A stretch of 64,000 bases of DNA, taken from positions 1 to 64,000 of the forward strand of contig LUPK01000038.1 of the NCBI GenBank assembly GCA_001627335.1, in the 5' to 3' direction. The notes beneath the pieces were generated by a model, which was not told the origin of the DNA, ran no database searches, and saw nothing but the letters and a program-made list of their open reading frames with translations. The stretch is from Nocardioides sp. REDSEA-S33_B3 (GTDB taxonomy: Bacteria > Actinomycetota > Actinomycetes > Propionibacteriales > Nocardioidaceae). Shown piece after piece: positions 32,951-39,590 of the stretch; position 1 is the stretch's first letter, and every line of letters begins with the position of its first letter. A program made the translations under genes and the position numbers.

Positions 32951-33020
32951 TCGGGATAGTCCGCACGACTTCTCACCCTCAGCGCGCGCTGAGGGTGAGA
33001 TCGGATGCGGACTATCCCGA
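32951..33020. repeat. Nested 70-bp palindrome
   Basis: Outer 15-bp arms (32951-32965 and 33006-33020) are perfect complements. Inside them, after 5 nt on each side, 32971-33000 is a perfect 30-bp palindrome without loop. The whole can fold as one hairpin interrupted by a 5x5 internal loop. It lies between the TetR and acyl-CoA dehydrogenase genes, without a T-run. Confidence 0.75.
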
Positions 33021-33035
33021 GCCGACCCACTGACA

Positions 33036-33059
33036 GCGACACCGTGTCGCGGTTACTCT
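33036..33059 (+). promoter_or_regulatory. Acyl-CoA dehydrogenase promoter and palindrome
   Basis: TACTCT at 33054-33059 ends 7 nt before GTG 33067. Directly upstream GCGACAC-C-GTGTCGC (33036-33050) is a perfect palindrome in the -35/spacer region, a likely repressor site, overlapping a TGACAG half-site at 33031. Confidence 0.5.
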
Positions 33060-33066
33060 CCAGTAC

Positions 33067-34293
33067 GTGACGGACGCACCCGTGCCGAGCTTCGGCCCCT
33101 CCCCCGACCACGTCGAGCTGCAGCAGTGGCTGCACACCTTCTCCGCCGAGGTCATCCGACCCGCGGCTGCTGAGTGGGACGAGAAGGAGGAGTTCCCCTG
33201 GCCGGTGGTCGAGGAGGCCGCCAAGGTCGGGATCTACTCCCTGGACTTCTTCGCCACCCAGTCCTTCGACCCCACCGGCCTGGGCATCCCGATCTTCATG
33301 GAGGAGGTGTTCTGGGGTGACGCCGGCATCGGCCTGTCCATCGTCGGCACGGCCCTGGCCGCCGCCGGCCTGGCCAGCAACGGCACCCCCGAGCAGCTGG
33401 CCGAGTGGGCGCCGGAGATGTTCGGCGAGCCCGGCGACCTCAAGATCGCCGCCTTCTGCTCCTCCGAGCCCGACGCCGGCAGCGACGTCGGCGCGATGCG
33501 CACCCGGGCGACGTACGACGAGGCGACCGACGAGTGGGTCATCAACGGCACCAAGACCTGGGCGACCAACGGCGGCCTGGCCGACGTGCACCTGGTGACC
33601 GCCGTGGTCGACCCCGACCTGCGCACGCGCGGCCAGGCCTCGTTCATCGTCCCGCCGGGCACCAAGGGCCTCTCCCAGGGGCAGAAGTTCCACAAGCACG
33701 GCATCCGCGCCTCGCACACCGCCGAGGTCGTCCTCGACCAGGTGCGCGTGCCGGGCCGCTGCCTGCTCGGGGGCAAGGATAAGCTCGACGCCCGGCTCGC
33801 CCGGGCCCGCGAGGGCGCGTCGACCGGCGGCTCGAACGCCAGCATGGCGACCTTCGAGCGCACCCGCCCCGCGGTGGGCGCGCAGGCGGTCGGCATCGCG
33901 CGAGCGGCGTACGAGACCGCGCTGGACTACGCCAAGACCCGCGAGCAGTTCGGCAAGCCGATCATCGAGAACCAGGGCGTCGCCTTCCAGCTCGCCGACA
34001 TGGCCACCCAGATCGACGCCGCGCGGCTGATGGTGTGGCGCGCGTCGTGGAAGGCCGCGACGGGCGGGTCCTTCGACAAGGCCGAGGGGTCGATGTCGAA
34101 GCTCTTCGCCGGCGAGACCGCGATCAAGGTGACCGGCCAGGCGATGCAGATCCTCGGCGGCAACGGCTTCACGCGGGAGTACCCCGTCGAGCGCTGGGCG
34201 CGCGACGCCCGGATCTACACCATCTTCGAGGGGACCTCGGAGATCCAGCGGCTCGTCATCGCCCGCACGGTGTCGGGGGCCCCGATCAGGTGA
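33067..34293 (+). CDS. Acyl-CoA dehydrogenase
   Basis: The 408-residue flavoprotein has the family signatures AAFCSSEPDAGSDVGAMRT (FAD loop), KTWATNGG, and the C-terminal YTIFEGTSEIQRLVIART containing the catalytic Glu. It would oxidise an acyl-CoA at C2-C3 and pass electrons to ETF. FFATQSFDPTGLGIPIFMEEVFWGDAGIGLSIVG near the N-terminus resembles the branched-chain or steroid side-chain type rather than short-chain enzymes. The GTG start is fixed by the leaderless promoter. Confidence 0.88.
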   Translation: MTDAPVPSFGPSPDHVELQQWLHTFSAEVIRPAAAEWDEKEEFPWPVVEEAAKVGIYSLDFFATQSFDPTGLGIPIFMEEVFWGDAGIGLSIVGTALAAAGLASNGTPEQLAEWAPEMFGEPGDLKIAAFCSSEPDAGSDVGAMRTRATYDEATDEWVINGTKTWATNGGLADVHLVTAVVDPDLRTRGQASFIVPPGTKGLSQGQKFHKHGIRASHTAEVVLDQVRVPGRCLLGGKDKLDARLARAREGASTGGSNASMATFERTRPAVGAQAVGIARAAYETALDYAKTREQFGKPIIENQGVAFQLADMATQIDAARLMVWRASWKAATGGSFDKAEGSMSKLFAGETAIKVTGQAMQILGGNGFTREYPVERWARDARIYTIFEGTSEIQRLVIARTVSGAPIR

Positions 34294-34327
34294 GCAGCCA
34301 GGCCAGGCGGCCCGACACGATGGCTGC

Positions 34328-34414
34328 ATGAAGCTGCTGCTCGCCCTGGTGATCATCGTGGCCCTTGCCTATCTCGGCTACCGGATGTTCTTCGTCAACG
34401 CGCACAAGAAGTGA
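34328..34414 (+). CDS. 28-residue membrane microprotein
   Basis: ATG 34328 to TGA 34414 encodes MKLLLALVIIVALAYLGYR followed by a short basic tail (NAHKK). It is a single transmembrane helix with a positive C-terminus. CACGAT ends 6 nt before the ATG. Third positions are mostly G/C. It lies 34 bp after the acyl-CoA dehydrogenase and 13 bp before the next gene. Function unknown. Confidence 0.5.
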   Translation: MKLLLALVIIVALAYLGYRMFFVNAHKK

Positions 34415-34427
34415 GGCCACGGCGTCG

Positions 34428-35030
34428 ATGACCCGGCAGCGGTTCGAGGGCCGGATCGCCGGGGTGGGCTCGACGTCGGGCGTGAGGGTCGTCGTCGGCC
34501 GGTGGGAGCGCGGCCCCCTGGGGGCCTTCGCCGACGCCATGGTCGCCACGCCCGAGGGGCGCCGGATCCTCCTCGCACCGAGCCAGGAGGTCGCGGACTT
34601 CGTGGCAGCGACGTACTCCTTCGACGAGGTGCGGATCGAGCCGTTCGACGTCACGGGGGACGCCACCTGGCAGGTGCGGTCCCCCTCCCTCACGCTCGCT
34701 CTCGCGGTGGGTCGTCGCACCGTGCTCGGGCGGCTGCTGCGGCTGGTCCCGCGGCGCCTGGCCACCTCTCCCGCCTGGTGCACCGTCACCGACCCGGTCG
34801 CCCGGGTGGTGCTGCGCGGGGTGCGGACCCGGGGCTCGGCCGGGAACGGCCGACGCGAGTTCTACGCCGCCACCGACCACCGGGCGGTCGTGTCCGCCAG
34901 TGGCACGCTCGACGGGACCCCGCTCGGCGCGCTGGCGCCGGTCAGCCCCGAGCCCGGATTCGGGTTCTCCTCCACGCCGCCGCGGCCCTCTGTCACGAGC
35001 CTCGTGACGACCGTCGAGCTCCCGGCGTAG
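34428..35030 (+). CDS. Conserved-looking uncharacterised protein, 200 residues
   Basis: No named family is recognised. The N-terminus MTRQRFEGRIAGVGSTSG leads into beta-rich sequence (VRVVVGRWERGPLGAFADAMVATPEGRRILLAPSQEVADFVAATYSFDEVRIEPF), the pattern of a soluble actinobacterial protein of unknown function. No signal or membrane helix. ATG 34428 begins the plausible domain; an upstream extension would overlap the microprotein gene. Possibly co-expressed with it. Confidence 0.65.
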   Translation: MTRQRFEGRIAGVGSTSGVRVVVGRWERGPLGAFADAMVATPEGRRILLAPSQEVADFVAATYSFDEVRIEPFDVTGDATWQVRSPSLTLALAVGRRTVLGRLLRLVPRRLATSPAWCTVTDPVARVVLRGVRTRGSAGNGRREFYAATDHRAVVSASGTLDGTPLGALAPVSPEPGFGFSSTPPRPSVTSLVTTVELPA

Positions 35031-35063
35031 CGGTCGCGGCGGGGCGGTCGCGGCGGGGAGGCC

Positions 35064-36044
35064 TCAGGCCAGCGCCGGCATGACCCGCTCGCACAGCAGC
35101 CGCACGTGGTCCCACGACGGCTCGGCGGGCAGCCCGCCGCAGCCGGGGTGGCTGGTCACGAGCTGCACCTCTCCCGCGCGGCAGCGGTCGACGAGGTCCT
35201 CGGGAGTCGTGACGAGGTAGACGCCCGCCGCGCGCATCTCCTCGACGGTCCGCGAGGCGTCCAGGACGTACGACGCATTCTCGCCGTGCCACTCCTGGTA
35301 CGCCGTCGCGTCGGCCAGCAGGTGGTGGCCCCATCGCTCCCAGAACGCATAGACGTCCTCGGTGACGAACACGTTGGCCGGGCCGGGCGGCGCCAGCAGC
35401 ACGAACCCTGGGTCCCGACCGGCCTCGCGGCAGGCGGCGTCGTAGGCCTCCTTCAACGCCGGGTCGCCGTGCTGCGGCTGGAAGCCGAGCCCCAGCCGGC
35501 CGGCCCGGCGCGCTGCGGCGACCGACCCGCCGCCGTACATCAGGAAGGGGTGGGGGCGCGAGAGCGGTCTCGGCGTCACCCGCACCGTGCGGCCCTCGTG
35601 CTCGAAGGGCTCGCCGGTCCATGCCTGCAGCAGCACCTCGAGCCGCGCCTCGAGATCGCGTCCGCGGGTCTCCCACGGGCGGCCGAATAGGTCGTACTCC
35701 TCGCGCCGGTAGCCGAGCCCCACCGTGCACGAGACCCGGCCACCGGAGAGGTGGTCGAGGACGGCGAGGTCCTCGGCGAGCCGGATCGGGTCGTAGAAGT
35801 TCACCAGCAGCGCGGAGATCGTGATCGGGACGTCGGTGGTCACCGCGGCGATCGCTGCGGCGAACGGGATCGGGCTGGGCAGGTACCCGTCGTCCGAGGC
35901 GTGGTGCTCGCTGACCATGATCGGCTGCCGGCCGCGCGCCTGGAGGTACGCCGCCTGCTCGATCGAGCGGCGGTAGAGCTCGGACCGCTCCCGGCCGGTG
36001 GCGCCGGGGGCACGCAGGTCGAAGCGGGTGACGAAGGTGACCAT
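35064..36044 (-). CDS. LLM-class flavin/F420-dependent oxidoreductase
   Basis: This 326-residue luciferase-like barrel has IMVSEHHASDDGYLPSPIPFAAAIAA, ISALLVNFYDPIRLAEDLAVLDHLSGGRVSCTVGLGYRREEYDLF and PHPFLMYGGGSVAAARRAGRLGLGF. EHH near 44-46 and GxGY-type loops fit the F420/FMN monooxygenase-like branch. It is preceded by a perfect 18-bp palindrome that matches the KstR operator pattern, so it may be part of a steroid-responsive regulon. ATG 36044 is 7 nt from the operator, consistent with a leaderless message. Confidence 0.83.
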   Translation of the reverse strand: MVTFVTRFDLRAPGATGRERSELYRRSIEQAAYLQARGRQPIMVSEHHASDDGYLPSPIPFAAAIAAVTTDVPITISALLVNFYDPIRLAEDLAVLDHLSGGRVSCTVGLGYRREEYDLFGRPWETRGRDLEARLEVLLQAWTGEPFEHEGRTVRVTPRPLSRPHPFLMYGGGSVAAARRAGRLGLGFQPQHGDPALKEAYDAACREAGRDPGFVLLAPPGPANVFVTEDVYAFWERWGHHLLADATAYQEWHGENASYVLDASRTVEEMRAAGVYLVTTPEDLVDRCRAGEVQLVTSHPGCGGLPAEPSWDHVRLLCERVMPALA

Positions 36045-36051
36045 GCGCCAT

Positions 36052-36069
36052 ACTAGAACGTGTTCTAGT
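36052..36069. promoter_or_regulatory. KstR-like operator, perfect 18-bp palindrome
   Basis: ACTAGAACGTGTTCTAGT matches the KstR consensus TNNAACNNGTTNNA at 36054-36067. On the minus strand it covers the spacer and -10 of the LLM gene and overlaps the stop codon of the upstream MFS gene. KstR is the TetR-family repressor of cholesterol catabolism in actinobacteria. Confidence 0.65.
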
Positions 36070-37291
36070 CCTTGTCCTGGATCGCGATCCGGAAGCGGCG
36101 CATCGCCAGGGCGCCGAGCAGCGGGCCGGGCGCGAGGAGCCAGAAGGCGAACTGCCACCCCACCGCCTCCGCCATCGCCGGCAGCGCCTGGATGGTCAGC
36201 ACGGTCAGCGTGAAACCGACGGCGGTCTGGACCGTGAGCGCCGTCCCGACGAAGCGCTGGTCGGCGGTCTCGCTCAGCGCCGTGGAGAAGACGCCGGAGT
36301 CCGCGATCACCGAGGCTCCCCACACCGCCAGGAAGACCGCCAGCACTGCGGCCGGGACGTCGAAGACCAACGGCGAGAGCAGGCAGCTGGCACCGCTGAC
36401 CAGCATCGCGCCGGAGGCGGCCGGGGCGCGGCCCCACCGGTCGGCCGCCCACCCGCCGACCAGCGCGCCGACCAGCCCGGCGCCGCCGACCGTGGCGAAG
36501 GTGACCGCGCTGACGCCGCCGGCCGACAGGTCCCACCCCCGCTGGGCGACCAGGAAGGCCGGGAGCCAGGTCCATAGGGCGTAGAGCTCCCACATGTGCC
36601 CGAAGTAGCCGAGGTTGGCCAGCCGCGGCGCCGGCTCGCGGAACCCTGCCCACGCGTGCCGCAGCTCGGGCCTGGCGCCGCGGGCCAGCAGTGGTCCCGG
36701 ACGCACGGCCACCAGGGCCGCGAGCCCCGCGAGCAGGGTCAGGGACGCTGCGGTCAGCATCACCGCCCGCCAGGGCAGTGGGCCCGCCGCGGCCACGAGG
36801 TGGGGCAGCGCCGAGCCGAGGGTCAGGCAGCCGATGAGCAGCCCGAAGGCGCGGCCGCGGTCGACCGGTCGAGCCCACGACGCGGTCAGCTTCATCCCCA
36901 CCGGATAGAGCCCGGCCAGGAAGGCGCCGGTCAGGAAGCGCAGCGGTACGGCGGAGCCCAACCCGTCGGACACCAGGGCGAGCGTCGCCGTGCACCCCGA
37001 CGCGCCCAGCGCGCACGCGGCCGCGAGCCGGTGCGGTGGCACCCGGTCGGCGAGCGTGAGCAGCCCGGACACCACCGCGCCGGTGGCGAAGCCGAGCTGG
37101 ACCGAGGCGGTGAGCCACACCGCGGCGCCGGTCGAGAGCCCCCACTCGACCCGCAGCGTCGGCGCGATCGCGGTGGCCGAGAACCACACCGCCAGGCCGA
37201 GCACCTGCACGCCGGCGATCAGCGCCAGCTGCCGCCGGGCCCCCTCGGGCTGCGGGACCGGACCGAGCCGACCCTCCTGCGTCCTGTCCAC
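36065..37291 (-). CDS. MFS transporter
   Basis: The 408-residue membrane protein has about 12 helices. Landmarks are LALIAGVQVLGLAVWFSATAIAPTL, GLYPVGMKLTASW, and the mid-protein loop GGWAADRWGRAPAASGAMLVSG (motif A-like). The closest general type is CynX/NimT or NarK-like uptake carriers; the substrate is not deducible. The gene ends inside the KstR-like box of the following gene. Upstream, CACACT stands 6 nt before GTG 37291, a weak leaderless -10. Confidence 0.8.
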   Translation of the reverse strand: MDRTQEGRLGPVPQPEGARRQLALIAGVQVLGLAVWFSATAIAPTLRVEWGLSTGAAVWLTASVQLGFATGAVVSGLLTLADRVPPHRLAAACALGASGCTATLALVSDGLGSAVPLRFLTGAFLAGLYPVGMKLTASWARPVDRGRAFGLLIGCLTLGSALPHLVAAAGPLPWRAVMLTAASLTLLAGLAALVAVRPGPLLARGARPELRHAWAGFREPAPRLANLGYFGHMWELYALWTWLPAFLVAQRGWDLSAGGVSAVTFATVGGAGLVGALVGGWAADRWGRAPAASGAMLVSGASCLLSPLVFDVPAAVLAVFLAVWGASVIADSGVFSTALSETADQRFVGTALTVQTAVGFTLTVLTIQALPAMAEAVGWQFAFWLLAPGPLLGALAMRRFRIAIQDKD

Positions 37292-37357
37292 CGGGCCAGT
37301 GTGCGGGAGCCCGGTTCTGGTGGGTCGACCCGACGTGTTGATGCGCCGGTTCGGCAG

Positions 37358-38305
37358 TCAGACGGCGATGGCGCGGTTGACCCAGGTCTGGGTGACGACC
37401 ATGCCGACCTTCTCGTAGAGGCCCAGCGCGCCGGTGCGGGAGTCGGTGGAGAGCGAGCTGCCGACGGCCCCGTGCTCGGCAGCGATGCCGAACGCGTCGA
37501 CGAGCAGCGCCTGCGCCAGGCCGCGGCCGCGCTGGTCGCCCCGGGTGGCCAGTCTGTCGACGTACGCCTCGAGCTGGCCGTCCTCGCGGGGGAACATGAC
37601 CAGGAACGCCATCGCCACGACCGCGCCGTCGCCGTCGAGGACGACCCGCAGGTGCCAGGGCTCGAAACCGGGGCGCAGGACGGTGCCGGCCCGCCACTCC
37701 TCGAAGGTGTCCCGCTCGCGGACCGACCACTCCAGGAAGGCGTCCTCCTGGACGGCGTGGACCTGGGGGTGCTCCTCCTCGGTCGCCGCGCGGAGCGTGT
37801 AGCCCTCCGGCAACGGCCGCTCGGGGACGACCGTGCCCTCGGGCAGCCGGAGCACCCAGGAGTGCCACCGCACGTGGTAGCCGAGCTGCTCCATCAGGCG
37901 GTCGCCGGGCGAGCCCTCGGGCTGCGGCATGCCGACCTCGGGGACGCCCTGCTCGCGGGCCTTGGCCTGCATCCAGTGCGCCAGCCAGGTGCCGATGCCC
38001 CGGCCGCGGTGGTCGGGGTGCACGCCGGCGTCGCCGCGCCCGGCGGCCATCACCTCCGCGCACGCGATGAGGCGGTCGCCGTCGAGCACGCCGACGCTGC
38101 TGGCGGAGAGGTCGTAGGAGGGTCGCTGCCAGTCGGCGACGATGTCGGCGACCTCGATCTCGGCGGTCCCGATGTCGGCGCGCTGCTGGGCGGCCATCAC
38201 CTCGTAGACGGCCCGGGCGTCCTCGAGGGTGAGCGGGCGAGCCGTGAGACCGGCCGGGAGCGACGGTGCTCCGGTGGTGCCCGCGGGGTGGTCGGTCGTG
38301 GTCAT
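37358..38305 (-). CDS. Tandem GNAT acetyltransferase
   Basis: This 315-residue protein holds two GNAT domains. The first has VHPDHRGRGIGTWLAHWMQ (acetyl-CoA loop, about 98-116). The second has VDRLATRGDQRGRGLAQALLVDAFGIA and a C-terminal GLYEKVGMVV. The arrangement resembles mycothiol synthase MshD, but the sequence is not clearly MshD, so the acceptor amine is unknown. ATG 38305 begins MTTTDHPAG; five upstream in-frame codons are less likely. Confidence 0.78.
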   Translation of the reverse strand: MTTTDHPAGTTGAPSLPAGLTARPLTLEDARAVYEVMAAQQRADIGTAEIEVADIVADWQRPSYDLSASSVGVLDGDRLIACAEVMAAGRGDAGVHPDHRGRGIGTWLAHWMQAKAREQGVPEVGMPQPEGSPGDRLMEQLGYHVRWHSWVLRLPEGTVVPERPLPEGYTLRAATEEEHPQVHAVQEDAFLEWSVRERDTFEEWRAGTVLRPGFEPWHLRVVLDGDGAVVAMAFLVMFPREDGQLEAYVDRLATRGDQRGRGLAQALLVDAFGIAAEHGAVGSSLSTDSRTGALGLYEKVGMVVTQTWVNRAIAV

Positions 38306-38331
38306 GGCGGCATCGTGCACCAGGACGTGGC

Positions 38332-38363
38332 GAGGGGGCCGCCCATTTTCGGGCGGCCCCCTC
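38332..38363 (-). terminator. Strong hairpin terminator after the YceI gene
   Basis: Perfect 13-bp arms (38332-38344 and 38351-38363) flank a 6-nt loop (ATTTTC). It is 33 nt after the YceI stop on the minus strand. No T-run, as common in actinobacteria. Confidence 0.8.
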
Positions 38364-38396
38364 GGGCACGTTCACGCCGGACGGACAGGCCGGGGA

Positions 38397-38969
38397 TCAG
38401 GCGTTGCGGATCGCCGAGATGTCGAACTCGAGCTTGATCTTGTCGGAGACCAGGACGCCGCCGGTCTCGAGCGCGGCGTTCCACGTCAGGCCCCAGTCCT
38501 TGCGGTTGATGGTCGTCGAGCCCTCGAAGCCGATGCGCAGGTTGCCGAACGGGTCGCGCGCGGAGCCGGTCGACTCGAAGTCGATGGTGACCGGCTTGGA
38601 GACGCCCTTGATGGTGAGGTCGCCGGTGATGGTCCAGTCGTCGCCGTCGCGGGAGATGTCGGTGGAGACGAAGGTGATCTCGGGGTTGTTCTCGGCGTCG
38701 AAGAAGTCCGCGGAGACCAGGTGGCCGTCGCGGTCGGCGCTGCCGGTCTCGATCGAGGCGGTCTTGATGGTGAGCTCGACCTTCGAGGCGGCGGGGTTCG
38801 CGGTGTCGACGTGGGCGGTGCCCGACCAGTCGGCGAAGTGGCCGCGGACCTTGGTCACCATCGCGTGGCGGGCGGTGAAGCCGAGGCGGCTGTGGCTGAC
38901 GTCGAGGGTGTAGTCCCCGGCGATGTCGTCGAGGGCGGTGGTCGGGGTGTCGAAGTCGGAGGTGCTCAT
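38397..38969 (-). CDS. YceI-family lipid-binding protein
   Basis: This 190-residue lipocalin-like protein of the YceI family has GDYTLDVSHSRLGFTARHAMVTKVRGHF, then KVELTIKTASIETGSADRDGHLVSADFFDAENNPEITF and LTIKGVSKPVTIDFE. The family binds amphiphilic or polyisoprenoid ligands. No signal peptide is seen, so it is probably cytosolic in this organism. CAGGAG lies 6-7 nt before ATG 38969, which is preferred over an upstream start. Terminated by the hairpin at 38332. Confidence 0.88.
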   Translation of the reverse strand: MSTSDFDTPTTALDDIAGDYTLDVSHSRLGFTARHAMVTKVRGHFADWSGTAHVDTANPAASKVELTIKTASIETGSADRDGHLVSADFFDAENNPEITFVSTDISRDGDDWTITGDLTIKGVSKPVTIDFESTGSARDPFGNLRIGFEGSTTINRKDWGLTWNAALETGGVLVSDKIKLEFDISAIRNA

Positions 38970-39110
38970 GGGGTGCTCCTGGCGTAGTGGGTGAAGGTTC
39001 AACCACTCTAACCGGACCCGGGTCCGGATTCATTCCCCGGTGGTGCGGAGGTGCTCGGACCGGTCTGGACCGGCCCGCGCCGGCCGGCGCGACGAGCCCC
39101 CGGACATGAC

Positions 39111-39139
39111 GAGAGCCCCGCCCGGGGGGCGAGGCTCTC
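39111..39139 (-). terminator. Hairpin terminator after the 49-residue gene
   Basis: GAGAGCC (39111-39117) and GGCTCTC (39133-39139) close a stem extended by CCGCC/GGCG. It lies 57 nt beyond the stop of the small minus-strand gene. Confidence 0.6.
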
Positions 39140-39195
39140 GACAGCGGCGGTGCGGGGGAGCGGGGCTCCGGCGTACCGCCTGATGGAGTGGGGGA

Positions 39196-39345
39196 TCAGG
39201 CGGCGTGCGTGGCGTGCATTGCTGCGGCCAGCTCGGCCGTCGTCCAGCGCGACTCCAGACGGGGGGACCCGTCGATGCCGGTCACCGTGGTCCACACCTG
39301 GACCAGGTCCTGCGAACCGCCGGCGGTCATCTGCGTGCCCATCAT
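39196..39345 (-). CDS. Small uncharacterised protein, 49 residues
   Basis: This minus-strand frame encodes MMGTQMTAGGSQDLVQVWTT then a middle with SPRLESRWTTAELAAAMHAT. It has an ideal AGGAGG (39352-39357) 6 nt before ATG 39345 and its own downstream hairpin terminator, strong signs of an expressed gene. No signal, membrane helix or known domain. Possibly a small regulator; role unknown. Confidence 0.65.
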   Translation of the reverse strand: MMGTQMTAGGSQDLVQVWTTVTGIDGSPRLESRWTTAELAAAMHATHAA

Positions 39346-39578
39346 GAGACACCTCCTGTTCACCTTCTGTTCACCAAGGTAGCACGGCCCCCACCGGGAC
39401 CGCCAGATTCGGCAAAGAAGTGGGCCCCGCGCTCCACCTGGAGGGTCGACGGGCCGAGGGACCCGTGCGTCCCGCTCCCCCGACCGGGTGAGGAGACGAC
39501 GTACGCCGTCGCCCGGCCCCACTCCCTGGTGACCGACCCCACCGCGCCGACGAAGCGAGCCACGGCGGGTGGTGCCAC

Positions 39579-39584
39579 TACCGT
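39579..39584 (+). promoter_or_regulatory. Leaderless -10 box (TACCGT) of the helicase gene
   Basis: TACCGT ends 6 nt before GTG 39591. Confidence 0.45.
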
Positions 39585-39590
39585 GGACGG

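Noticed and set aside
35064-38375. A 1103-codon open frame on the minus strand
   Set aside because: Only the first-listed 326 codons at its 3' end (35064-36044) resemble a protein family. The rest is an Arg/Pro/Gly-rich shadow of the MFS and GNAT genes.
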